Under the pieces are notes generated by a model. That model ran no database searches, was not told where the DNA came from, and saw only the letters and a program-made list of their open reading frames with translations. Shown here one piece after another: positions 8,576 through 20,571 of a stretch of DNA of 64,000 nucleotides. Source of the stretch: Pseudomonas phenolilytica (GTDB lineage: Bacteria > Pseudomonadota > Gammaproteobacteria > Pseudomonadales > Pseudomonadaceae); the NCBI RefSeq assembly GCF_021432765.1, contig NZ_CP058908.1, positions 3,124,001 through 3,188,000 on the forward strand, read 5' to 3'. The stretch's first letter is position 1. The number at the start of each line of letters is the position of its first letter. The position numbers and the translations under genes are program-made.

Positions 8576-9656
8576 ACAGGCCGAGCGCTACAGCTTCGCC
8601 GCCGGTCCGGCGCAACTGCCGCGCGAGGTGCTGAGCCAGATCCACGAGGAGCTGCCGGACTGGCAAGGCAGCGGCTTCTCCCTGCTGGAACAACCGTTCA
8701 CCAGCACTGCCTACAAGCGATTGATGAGCGACACCGAGCAGGTCCTGCGCGCGTTGCTGGCGATTCCCGCCAACTATCGTGTGTTGTTCATGCAGGGCGG
8801 CGCCTCGGCGCAGTTCGGCCTGCTGCCGCTCAATCTGCTGCGACCCGGACAGCGAGCCGACTACCTGGAAAGCGGCCACTGGGCACGCAAGGCCATCACC
8901 GAGGCACGCCGGCATGGGCCGGTGAACGTGGTGGCGAGCGGTGCGGCGGACGGCTTCACCGCCCTGCCCGCTGTCGAGACCTGGCAGCTCGACCCCAACG
9001 CCGGCTACTGCCACCTCACCAGCAACGAAACCGGCAACGGCCTGCAGCTGCACGACTTCCCGCAACTGTCGGTACCGCTGGTGGCGGACATGACCTCGGA
9101 TTTCCTTACCCGCCCCGTTCCCATCGAGCGCTTCGGGCTGATCTACGCCAGCGCGCAGAAGAACATCGGTGTCGCCGGGCTGTGCCTGATCATCGTCCGC
9201 GACGACCTGCTGCGTCCGCCATCGGCCGGGCTGCCTGCGGCATTCAGCTATGCGGTGCAGGCGGAGCAGCAGAGCCGCTTCAACACACCGCCGACCTTCG
9301 CCCTCTACGTCGCCGCGCTGATGCTGCGCTGGATCGCCGCGAACGGCGGTCTCTCCACAATGGCAGCGAACTGCCGGGAAAAGAGCCAGCGACTGTACGC
9401 CTGCCTCGACCGCAGTGAGCTGTACCACTGCCGCCCGCGCAAGGAGGATCGCTCGACCGTGAACGTCTGTTTCGAGCTGCGTGAGCCGGCATTGCTGCCG
9501 CTGCTGCTCGCCGAGGCCGAGCGGGCCGGGCTGCATCATCTGGCCGGCCACGCGGCCATCGGCAGTCTGCGAGCCAGCCTGTACAACGCCATGCCGCTGG
9601 CGGGCGTCGAGCGGTTGGTCACCTTCCTGCAACGTTTCGAGCGTGAACATGGCTGA
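8556..9656 (+). CDS. SerC-family PLP aminotransferase with altered substrate site
   Basis: This 366-residue fold-type I aminotransferase is closest to phosphoserine aminotransferase: FAAGPAQLP, LFMQGGASAQF, SNETGNG, VADMTSDFLTRP, the PLP lysine in ASAQKNIGVAG, and FNTPPTFALY all match SerC. Two loops differ. SerC enzymes have a His-Arg pair (E. coli His41-Arg42) after the first strand, but here the stretch reads EQPFTSTAYKRL. Near the C terminus the usual GHRSVGG is GHAAIGS, losing Arg329 while the carboxylate-binding Arg of LRAS remains. Both losses hit residues that bind the substrate side chain or phosphate. It therefore probably transaminates something other than phosphohydroxypyruvate. 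Its position after pqqE-like suggests a peptide-derived amino acid as substrate (inference). Confidence 0.8.
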   Translation: MACIFSEQAERYSFAAGPAQLPREVLSQIHEELPDWQGSGFSLLEQPFTSTAYKRLMSDTEQVLRALLAIPANYRVLFMQGGASAQFGLLPLNLLRPGQRADYLESGHWARKAITEARRHGPVNVVASGAADGFTALPAVETWQLDPNAGYCHLTSNETGNGLQLHDFPQLSVPLVADMTSDFLTRPVPIERFGLIYASAQKNIGVAGLCLIIVRDDLLRPPSAGLPAAFSYAVQAEQQSRFNTPPTFALYVAALMLRWIAANGGLSTMAANCREKSQRLYACLDRSELYHCRPRKEDRSTVNVCFELREPALLPLLLAEAERAGLHHLAGHAAIGSLRASLYNAMPLAGVERLVTFLQRFEREHG

Positions 9657-10497
9657 GCGCGACATGACCCTGCGTCGGCTGGGCCAGCGGTTGGCACTGC
9701 AGCTGGCCTGCGCCGCCAGCTATCTCCCGGCGATGCGCAGTGGTGCGCAAGCGGTGGATGCCATGGGCTTGCGCTTCCCGTCACCCGTGGGCATCGCCGC
9801 CGGATTCGACCGCTGCGGCCGGCTCGGTCGGCGCGCCGGCCGTCTGGGCTTTGGCTTCACCGAAGTCGGCAGCTGCACCTCGGTCGAGCTGTTCGGGATG
9901 CGCCCACCCAACGTTAACGGACGCGCCCTGGTGGGCCTCAATCTGAGTCTTGACCCAACCCGCTCGACGGCAGAGCTGTGCGCCGCTCTGACGCTTGCCT
10001 GGGCGCAGACCGATTACCTGATGCTGAACCTCATCAGCCCGCTCAGCGCGCCGCTGCTGGTCGACGAGCGCCGTGCGCAGCTGATCAAGCTGTTACGCGC
10101 GCTGCGCACTCGCGCGCATGCATTGAATAGCTGTGGCAGCCGTCGCGTGCCGCTGGCGGTGAAGCTACGCAGCCTGCCCGGCCAGGTACCGATGGCGCTG
10201 GCCGAAGTGTTGCTGGAACTCGGATTCGACGGTCTGCTTGCCGCCCACGACCCCGGCCCACCAGCCACGGCCGAGCGTTATCGCAGCTGGCAGGACGATG
10301 CCCAGCAATTGCTGGCCTGCCGGGAGATCGAGCAGTTGCACCAACTCTGCGGCGGCGCGCTCGCACTGATGTCCGTCGGCGGGATACAGACCGCCGCGCA
10401 CCTGCAGGCCCGGCTGGCGGCCGGCGCACGACTGGTGCAGGTGTACAGCGCGTTGTTGCGCGAGGGGCCGTTCATTGCCCAGCGCCTGCTGGGCTGA
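9649..10497 (+). CDS. Dihydroorotate dehydrogenase-like FMN protein, substrate site degenerate
   Basis: The 282-residue protein follows the PyrD (class 2) pattern: LRFPSPVGIAAGFDRCG, GFGFTEVGSCT, VPLAVKL and SVGGIQTAAHL then GARLVQVYSALLREGP, which form the FMN barrel. The substrate site is not canonical. The Lys of AAGLDK is Arg, the NxSSPNT loop reads LNLISPLSAP so the second Asn is lost, and the ANNT segment is replaced by AHDPG. It is also shorter than PyrD (about 335-340). It likely binds FMN but oxidises another substrate, passing electrons to quinone. The ATG overlaps the upstream stop by 8 nt, so it belongs to the cluster. It ends 6 nt from the convergent glgB. Confidence 0.72.
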   Translation: MAERDMTLRRLGQRLALQLACAASYLPAMRSGAQAVDAMGLRFPSPVGIAAGFDRCGRLGRRAGRLGFGFTEVGSCTSVELFGMRPPNVNGRALVGLNLSLDPTRSTAELCAALTLAWAQTDYLMLNLISPLSAPLLVDERRAQLIKLLRALRTRAHALNSCGSRRVPLAVKLRSLPGQVPMALAEVLLELGFDGLLAAHDPGPPATAERYRSWQDDAQQLLACREIEQLHQLCGGALALMSVGGIQTAAHLQARLAAGARLVQVYSALLREGPFIAQRLLG

Positions 10498-10503
10498 TTC
10501 TTC

Positions 10504-12710
10504 TCAGCCCAGCGGGCGCAGGATGACCACGCCGAGCGGTGGCAGCGTCAGCTGCAGCGAGTACTGTTCGCCGTGCGCCGGCGTGCCTTCGGCAAGAATG
10601 CCGCCGCCATTACCGACGTTGGAGCCGCCATAGCATTGGGCATCGCTATTGAAGATTTCCTGCCAGCGCCCCTCTTGCGGCACACCTACGCGATAGCCCT
10701 CGCGCACCACCGGGGTGAAGTTGCCGATCACCAGCAGCGGACGGCCCTCGGCATCGCGGCGCAACCAGGCGAGCACGCTGTTACCGCGGTCATCGCCGAT
10801 TAGCCACTGGAACCCACGCGGGTCGCTGTCGAGCTGATGCAGCGCCGGTTCCGTGCGATACAGCCGGTTCAGATCGCGTACCAGATGCTGCGCGCCCCGG
10901 TGGTCTGGCTCCTCGAGCAGAAACCAGTCCAGCTCGCGGTCGTGATTCCATTCGCGCCACTGGCCGAATTCGCTGCCCATGAACAGCAGCTTCTTGCCCG
11001 GATGCGTCCACATGAAGCTCAGGTACGCACGCAGGTTGGCAAACTTCTGCCAGCGATCCCCCGGCATCTTGTCGATCAGCGAGCCCTTGCCGTGCACCAC
11101 CTCGTCATGGGAGATCGGCAGTACGAAGTACTCGGAGTAGGCATAGATCATGCCGAAGGTCATCTTGTCGTGGTGGTACCGGCGATGAACCGGGTCTTCC
11201 TGGATGTATTTGAGCGTGTCGTGCATCCAACCCATGTTCCATTTGTAGGAGAAGCCGAGCCCGCCTTCGCTGGTCGGCTTGCTGACGCCCGGGAAGGCGG
11301 TGGACTCCTCGGCGATCACCAGTGCACCGGGCGTTTCGCTGGCGACCACGTCGTTCAGGTGACGAAGAAAGTCGATCGCCTCCAGGTTCTCTCGGCCGCC
11401 GTGGCGGTTGGGAATCCACTCGCCGTCCTTGCGCGAGTAGTCGCGGTACAGCATCGAGGCGACCGCATCCACGCGCAGTGCATCGACGTGGAATTCGCGC
11501 AGCCAGTGCAGCGCCGAGGCCAGCATGAAGCCATGCACCTCGGTGCGGCCGAGGTTGTAGATGTAGGTGTCCCAGTCCTGGTGGAAGCCCTCGAACGGAT
11601 GGTCGTACTCATACAGCGAGGTGCCGTCGAAGTCGCCCAGACCGTGGGCATCGGTCGGGAAATGCGCCGGCACCCAGTCGAGGATCACACCGATCCCCGC
11701 CTGGTGGCAGGCATCGACGAAGGTGGCGAAATCGTGCGCCGTGCCGTAGCGCGCGCTGGGGGCGAATTGCGACAGCGGCTGGTAACCCCAGGAACCGCCG
11801 AATGGGTGTTCCATGATCGGCATCAGTTCGATATGGGTGAAGCCCATCTCGACCACGTAGGGAATCAGTCGCTCGGCCAGCTCGTGCCAGTCATACAGGC
11901 GGTCGTCGTCCGCGCGCTGCCACGAGCCGGCATGCAGCTCGTAAATGCTCATCGGCGCATCGTAGGCCTGCAGCGCCTTTCGCCGTTGCAGCCAGTCGGC
12001 GTCGCGCCATTGGTACTCCAGTGGCCGCGCGACCACCGAAGCGGTACCCGGCGGGTGCTCGGTGGCCAGCGCCACCGGGTCGGCCTTGAGCGGCAGCACG
12101 CCCTGCGGACCGAGAATCTCGTACTTGTAGGCATCGCCCGGCTGCAGCCGCGGGATGAACAGCTCCCACACCCCCGAAGGGAATCGCAGCCGCATCGGAT
12201 GACGGCGCCCGTCCCAGCCGTTGAAATCGCCCACCACCGAGACGCGTCGCGCATTCGGCGCCCATACCGCAAAGCGCACGCCAGCTACGCCATCGACCTC
12301 CACCACCTGGGAACCGAACACCCGGCCGATCTCGCGGTGGTTGCCTTCGGAGAACAGATGCATGTCGATCTCGCCCAGCTGCGGACCGAAGCTGTACGGG
12401 TCTTCGGTGATCTGCTCGCCGCCAGCCCAGCGGATGCGCAGCAGGTATGGCTGCGGATGCAGCAGGCGGGTGACGAAGAAGCCCGGGACCTGCCCCTGCT
12501 CCATGCTGCCCAGCGCGTTGGCACCGGAGCGATCCAGCACCTCGACGCCCAGCGCATTCGGCAGATAGGCACGAATGACCAGACCGTCGCCGTCGGCGTG
12601 CGGCCCGAGAATTGCGAACGGATCGCCGTGTTCGGCACGCACCAGCGCATCCACGTCGGCATCGCTGGGCAGCAGGTTTTCTCCGGGCATGACCACGGCC
12701 GGACGATTAC

Positions 12711-12714
<4 letters not shown>
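10504..12714 (-). CDS. glgB: 1,4-alpha-glucan branching enzyme
   Basis: The 736-residue protein introduces alpha-1,6 branches into alpha-glucan. It has an N-terminal CBM48-type region (residues about 20-225), then a GH13 barrel with the nucleophile Asp in [14 protein letters not shown], the acid/base Glu in [11 protein letters not shown] and the transition-state Asp in [12 protein letters not shown]. The C-terminal all-beta domain ends VVILRPLG. Its start overlaps the stop of the treS fusion by 4 nt (ATGA), so it is the last gene of a glgE-treS-glgB transcript. The same grouping occurs in the P. aeruginosa PA2151-2153 region. Confidence 0.96.
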
Positions 12715-16031
<3,317 letters not shown>

Positions 16032-16158
16032 GTCTTTCGGTCCTCGTACCGCTGTGCCCCGGGCAATGTTGCCGCGCGGGCGTCAGTCGCTCGAAGCGAC
16101 ATTCGATTTGATCGATATGTGTCTGTTTCTAAAGCACTTGATGAGCTCTCTTGAGTCG

Positions 16159-18162
16159 TCACTTGAGGTCCGGATCGACGGGCGCGGCGGTCAACCGCCA
16201 GATCCCGAACGGCAGATGTGCCGGATCGATACGCATCCACTGGGTCTTGCCGTACCAGGTCCAGCGGTGGCCGTTCATCAGGTCCTCACCCTGGGTATGG
16301 GCATCGTCGCGCAGGCCCAGCTCCCATAACGGCAGCTCGAAGTGCGCTTCCTGCGGGTGATGCGGGTCGAGACTGATGGCGACCAGGATGAAATTGCTGC
16401 GGTCCTCGGTGCGTTTGCCGAAGTAGAAGATGTTGTCGTTCCACGCCAGGTAGGGCTGGAAGCCCAGGTGCGTCTGCAGCGCCGGGTTCTGCCGGCGGAT
16501 GCGGTTGAGCTGGGCGATCTCGGCGACGATGTTGCCGGGTGCGTGGTAGTCGCGCGGACGGATCTGGTACTTCTCCGAATCCAGGTATTCCTCCTTGCCG
16601 GGGATCGCCGCCGCCTCGCACAGCTCGAAGCCGGAATACATGCCCCACAGTCCGGAGCCCATGGTCGCCAGTGCCGCGCGGATGAGAAAACCGGCGCGGC
16701 CGGAGTCCTGCAGGAAGAACGGATTGATGTCCGGCGTGTTGACGAAGAAGTTCGGCCGGTAGCAGTCGCGCAGCGGCGCTTCGTTGAGTTCGCTAAAGTA
16801 CTCGGAAAGCTCCGCCTTGCTGTTGCGCCAGGTGAAATAGGTGTAACTCTGGCTGAAGCCGACCTTGCCCAGGCGCGCCATCATCGCCGGACGGGTGAAC
16901 GCCTCGGAGAGGAACATCACGTCCGCGTCGCGCTCGCGGATATCGGCGATCAGCCATTCCCAGAACGGCAGCGGCTTGGTGTGCGGGTTGTCCACGCGAA
17001 AAATCTTCACGCCCTGCTCCACCCAGTGCCAGACCACGTCGCGCAGGGCGATCCAGAGACCGGGCATGGCGTCTTCGGCATAGAAATCGACGTTGACGAT
17101 GTCCTGGTACTTCTTGGGCGGGTTCTCGGCGTACTTGATGGTGCCGTCCGGGCGCCAGGAGAACCAGCCGGGATGCTCCTTGAGCCAGGGGTGGTCCTGG
17201 GAACACTGGATGGCGAAGTCCAGCGCGATCTCCAGGCCGTGCTCGGCCGCCGCGGCGACCAGCGCGCGGAAGTCCTCGTGGGTGCCGAGCTGCGGGTGGA
17301 TGGCATCGTGGCCCCCGTCCTCGCTGCCGATGGCGTAGGGGCTGCCGGGATCGTTCGGGCCGGCCTCCAGGCTGTTGTTCGGTCCTTTGCGGAAGGAGCG
17401 GCCGATGGGGTGGATCGGCGGGAAATACAGCACGTCGAACCCCATGTCGCGGATCGCCGGCAGGCGCTTGATCACATCGCGCAGGGTGCCGTGGCGGTTG
17501 GGGTCGTCGGTTTCCGAACGCGGGAACAGCTCGTACCAGCTGGCGAACTGCGCGCGCGTACGCTCCACCTCCAGCGCAAAGATCGGGCTGTGGCTGCAAT
17601 GCTCGCGCGGGTCGGCATCGGCCATGACCGCGGCCGTCTCCTGCGCGAGCAACAGCGAAACCCGCTCGTCCTCCAGATGAGCCATCTGCAGACGATGCAG
17701 CAGGTCGTCGAGCATCGCGCGGGTTTCGCCCTGCGCACGCTCGGCCGCACGCTGCAGGTGCAACCGCCCTTCTTCCAGCTCCACGCCGATCGGCACGCCG
17801 GCCGCGTGTTTCTTCGACAGTTCGTAGCGATAGCTCTCGAACACATCCCACCAGGCTTCGATGCGAAATTCGTGCGCCGCCACCTGGGTCGCCGTGAACT
17901 GACCGGACCAATGATCGTTACCCAGCAGCTTCAGGCGCGCCCGCCGCCAGCTCTCCTCGCCACGTGCCCGCCAGCACACCGAGGCGGCCAGCTGGTCGTG
18001 GCCATCGGCGAAGATGCGGCTGGTCACCGTCACCGGCTGGCCGATGATCGCCTTGGCCGCGAACCGGCCGTTCTCCACCACCGGCTCGGTGGATTCGATG
18101 GCGATACGCCCCATCTGCAGGGCTTCTTCGAGGCGCGGGTGAAGGGCGTGTGCATCGGTCAT
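16159..18162 (-). CDS. glgE: Alpha-1,4-glucan:maltose-1-phosphate maltosyltransferase GlgE
   Basis: The 667-residue enzyme transfers maltosyl units from maltose-1-phosphate to linear alpha-glucan. Seen are the all-beta N-terminal domain (DGHDQLAASVCWRARGEESW), the helical insert near residues 110-170, and the GH13-3 barrel with nucleophile Asp in IFRVDNPHTKPLPFWEW and acid Glu in MFLSEAFTRP. The start is ATG 18162 (MTDAHALHPRLEE), with AGGAG 7 nt upstream; a longer open frame upstream lacks support. It is first in the glgE-treS-glgB set, with 127 nt before treS. An AlgU-like promoter lies about 110 nt upstream. An unrelated long frame on the other strand is a high-GC shadow. Confidence 0.95.
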   Translation of the reverse strand: MTDAHALHPRLEEALQMGRIAIESTEPVVENGRFAAKAIIGQPVTVTSRIFADGHDQLAASVCWRARGEESWRRARLKLLGNDHWSGQFTATQVAAHEFRIEAWWDVFESYRYELSKKHAAGVPIGVELEEGRLHLQRAAERAQGETRAMLDDLLHRLQMAHLEDERVSLLLAQETAAVMADADPREHCSHSPIFALEVERTRAQFASWYELFPRSETDDPNRHGTLRDVIKRLPAIRDMGFDVLYFPPIHPIGRSFRKGPNNSLEAGPNDPGSPYAIGSEDGGHDAIHPQLGTHEDFRALVAAAAEHGLEIALDFAIQCSQDHPWLKEHPGWFSWRPDGTIKYAENPPKKYQDIVNVDFYAEDAMPGLWIALRDVVWHWVEQGVKIFRVDNPHTKPLPFWEWLIADIRERDADVMFLSEAFTRPAMMARLGKVGFSQSYTYFTWRNSKAELSEYFSELNEAPLRDCYRPNFFVNTPDINPFFLQDSGRAGFLIRAALATMGSGLWGMYSGFELCEAAAIPGKEEYLDSEKYQIRPRDYHAPGNIVAEIAQLNRIRRQNPALQTHLGFQPYLAWNDNIFYFGKRTEDRSNFILVAISLDPHHPQEAHFELPLWELGLRDDAHTQGEDLMNGHRWTWYGKTQWMRIDPAHLPFGIWRLTAAPVDPDLK

Positions 18163-18271
18163 CGGCGGGCTCCTGTGCGTTGCGTTGCGGCACGCGACAG
18201 CCGACAGGCGCAAGGCAGTCGGCTGCACGGGTGGCCGCAAAGGACCGTCCGCATGACGCGGACTCCCTTCT

Positions 18272-18299
18272 TCCGAGCCGAGGCCGGGCGGAAAAGTTC
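18272..18299 (-). promoter_or_regulatory. AlgU (sigma-22)-like promoter for glgE
   Basis: Read on the minus strand, GAACTT (18299-18294) is followed after exactly 17 nt by TCGGA (18276-18272), close to the AlgU/RpoE consensus GAACTT-N16/17-TCTGA. It would give a leader of about 100 nt before glgE. Envelope or osmotic stress control fits a trehalose/glucan operon. A chance match remains possible. Confidence 0.55.
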
Positions 18300-18445
18300 A
18301 GGCCGCGCGGCCCTGCGCTACCAACGGCAGCGCCCGCCCGTCGCGCATCCCCTGCCTGGCGATGACCGGCTGGAACCACCGGATGCCCGCCACCTCCATC
18401 GCTATGGCTATGCTCGTTCAGCAGCCATCCGCCAGGAGGACTTCC

Positions 18446-18610
18446 ATGACCCACGCACGCCCCGATATTCCGCAACCCGATCCGGTAGTCCACGACAAGC
18501 CCGGCGATGTCCCGCAGGTGCCCTGCCCCGACGAGCTGGACGAGAACAAGCCGGGCTCGCCCTATGGCGGCCAGACCGTCGCCGACCCGGACGACCAGCA
18601 GCCCAGTTAG
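18446..18610 (+). CDS. Small proline-rich hypothetical protein
   Basis: The 54-residue product begins MTHARPDIPQPDPVVHDKPG and is rich in Pro and Asp, with no hydrophobic segment, so it is probably a soluble, disordered stress protein. A perfect AGGAGG lies 5 nt before ATG 18446, which supports translation. It stands alone on the plus strand between glgE and the ku/polymerase pair. I recognise no defined family; small Pro/Asp-rich proteins of this sort are seen beside stress genes in pseudomonads. The 275 nt between glgE and this gene otherwise hold the glgE promoter. Confidence 0.65.
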   Translation: MTHARPDIPQPDPVVHDKPGDVPQVPCPDELDENKPGSPYGGQTVADPDDQQPS

Positions 18611-18655
18611 GTCTCGTGCTTGCGGCCGTCGCGAGCGGGGTGCGGCAGCCGCCTG

Positions 18656-19585
18656 CTAGACGCCGGGCAGCTGCCCAAGCGCGGCCGCGAGGTTCTGGCG
18701 GGTCGAGCGGTAATCCGCCCAGGGATCGTCGGCGAGTGTCGCCAGGCGCTCGGCGAGATTGCGGATGTGCCACTGATTCGCGTCATCGATAAGCGCCAGC
18801 TCGGCGCGCTGCAACGGTACCGAAACCGCGAGCCCCGGCCGCGCCCGCGCTGAATAGGCGGCCACGGTGCTGGCGCCCTTCTGGTTACGCAGGTAATCGA
18901 CGAAGATTCGACCGACGCGGTTCTGTGGTCCCATCTTGTCGACGATCAGCGTCGGCGCCTCGTGCGCCAGACGCTCACTGACCGCGCGGGCGAACTGCCG
19001 CACCCGCTCCCAGTCATGCCGGCGGTCGATCGGCACCACCACGTGCATGCCGCGCCCGCCGCTGGTCTTGATGAACGCCCGCAGGCAGAGCGTGTCGAGC
19101 AGCTGCAGCGTCAGTTCGGTTGCTTCGACCATGCTCGACCAAGGCAACGCCGGATCGGGGTCGAGATCGAAAATCACCCGATCGGGTCGTTCGATGCGGT
19201 CGCTGCGGGCGTTCCAGGTGTGGAATTCGATGCTGCCCATCTGCACCGCTTCGACCACCGCCGTGATGCTGTCGGCCTGCATCAGCCGCGCATGCTCAGG
19301 ATCGAGCGCGCGGTCGAGCAGGCGCATGTGCGGCATCTTCAGCCGCCCGCAGTGGCGCTGGAAGAAGGTTTCTCCGGCAAGGCCCTCCGGCGCACGCACC
19401 AACGACAGCGGCCGCCCCCTGAGCTGCGGCAGCAGCCATTCGGCAACGCCGAGGTAATACTCGGCCAGCTCGCGCTTGCTGACGCCACTGGCGGCATCGA
19501 TGACCCGCTGCGCACTGCTGATGCCCACGCCGCCGACCTGCGGGCGGCCCGTACTCTTGCGCGGCGCGCGCATGCCGGCCGTCAT
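18656..19585 (-). CDS. LigD-type polymerase domain protein (NHEJ primase-polymerase), stand-alone
   Basis: The 309-residue protein matches the archaeo-eukaryotic primase-like polymerase domain of LigD: GETFFQRHCGRLK, the metal-binding FDLDPDPALPW, KTSGGRGMHVVVPI and VFVDYLRNQKGAS-like RIFVDYLRNQKGAS. It fills gaps and adds nucleotides at double-strand breaks under Ku control. No phosphoesterase or ATP-ligase domain is attached; many pseudomonad LigD proteins are three-domain fusions of about 850 residues. The start ATG overlaps the ku stop by 4 nt, so the pair is co-translated. A separate LigD or ligase may be encoded elsewhere. Confidence 0.88.
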   Translation of the reverse strand: MTAGMRAPRKSTGRPQVGGVGISSAQRVIDAASGVSKRELAEYYLGVAEWLLPQLRGRPLSLVRAPEGLAGETFFQRHCGRLKMPHMRLLDRALDPEHARLMQADSITAVVEAVQMGSIEFHTWNARSDRIERPDRVIFDLDPDPALPWSSMVEATELTLQLLDTLCLRAFIKTSGGRGMHVVVPIDRRHDWERVRQFARAVSERLAHEAPTLIVDKMGPQNRVGRIFVDYLRNQKGASTVAAYSARARPGLAVSVPLQRAELALIDDANQWHIRNLAERLATLADDPWADYRSTRQNLAAALGQLPGV

Positions 19586-20547
19586 CCGGCCTTCTTGCGG
19601 GGTGTGGTTTTGCGCGGCTCGCTTGCAGCGGATTTGCTCGCGCGGGAGGTGGTGCTCTTCGGCTTGGCCTTGCTCGACGGCTTGGCCTTGGCGGACGGCT
19701 TCTCACCTTCGCCAGCACCGTCCTCGGCGTCATCCGCTGCTGCGCGTGCCTTGCCCGGTTTGGCAGCCAGGCTGCGCTTGAGCAGTTCGGTGAGGTCGAT
19801 GACGTCCGCCCCACGCCGGTCCACGGCCTCCTCCGGCCCGCCGACGGCTTCGAGCTTGCCTTCGCGGGCCTTCTTCTCCACCAGATCCATGATCTGGTTC
19901 TGGAAGGTGTCCTTGTACTGTTCGGGCTTCCACTGCTCGCTCATGTCCTCGACCAGCCGTTTGGCCATCTCCAGTTCGCGCTCGGCCAACTCGGGATCGA
20001 GCGCTTCGTCCTTCAGTTCCAGATATTCCACGCCACGCACCTCGTCGGCCCAACGCAGCGTATTCATCACCAGCGCCTTGCCCAGCGGCATCACCACCGC
20101 CAGGTGCTGCTTGTTGCGCAGCACCACGTTGGCAATGCCGACCTTGCCGGTCTGGATCAGCGTCTCGCGCAGCAGCGCGTAGACCTTCTCGCCGCGCCGG
20201 TCGGGCGTCAGGTAATACGGCGTGTCGATGTAGAGAAAGGAAATGTCCTTGGCGTCGACGAAGGCGACGATGTCCACCGTCTGCGTCGCCTTGGGGTGTG
20301 CGGCCTTGATCTCGTCGTCGCTGAGCACGATGTAGTGGCCTTTCTCGTACTCGATGCCTTTGACGATGTCATCGCTGTCGATGTCCTCGCCGGTGGTCTT
20401 GTTGATGCGCTTGTAGCCGACGCGGTCCATGCTGCGCTTGTCCAGCCAGTCGAAATCGATGCCGGTGCGCGTGGTGGCCGGCACCAGTGCCACCGGGATG
20501 TGCACCAGACCGAAACTGACGGCACCTTTCCAGATCGTGCGAGGCAT
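19582..20547 (-). CDS. ku: Non-homologous end-joining protein Ku
   Basis: The 321-residue protein starts MPRTIWKGAVSFGLVHIPVA, the classic prokaryotic Ku opening, and includes the DNA-encircling core (EDIDSDDIVKGIEYEKGHYI). The C terminus from about residue 255 is a Lys/Ala/Ser-rich tail, as in other bacterial Ku proteins, likely for DNA threading. It binds break ends and recruits the LigD-type polymerase encoded directly downstream. It sits between the polymerase gene and an SDR gene on the same strand. Confidence 0.95.
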   Translation of the reverse strand: MPRTIWKGAVSFGLVHIPVALVPATTRTGIDFDWLDKRSMDRVGYKRINKTTGEDIDSDDIVKGIEYEKGHYIVLSDDEIKAAHPKATQTVDIVAFVDAKDISFLYIDTPYYLTPDRRGEKVYALLRETLIQTGKVGIANVVLRNKQHLAVVMPLGKALVMNTLRWADEVRGVEYLELKDEALDPELAERELEMAKRLVEDMSEQWKPEQYKDTFQNQIMDLVEKKAREGKLEAVGGPEEAVDRRGADVIDLTELLKRSLAAKPGKARAAADDAEDGAGEGEKPSAKAKPSSKAKPKSTTSRASKSAASEPRKTTPRKKAG

Positions 20548-20571
20548 GGCGTTTCTCCCGAGTTTGAACGG

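Noticed and set aside
16342..18792. 816-codon plus-strand frame opposite glgE
   Set aside because: Antisense to a complete GlgE with catalytic motifs; no recognisable domain in the antisense product.
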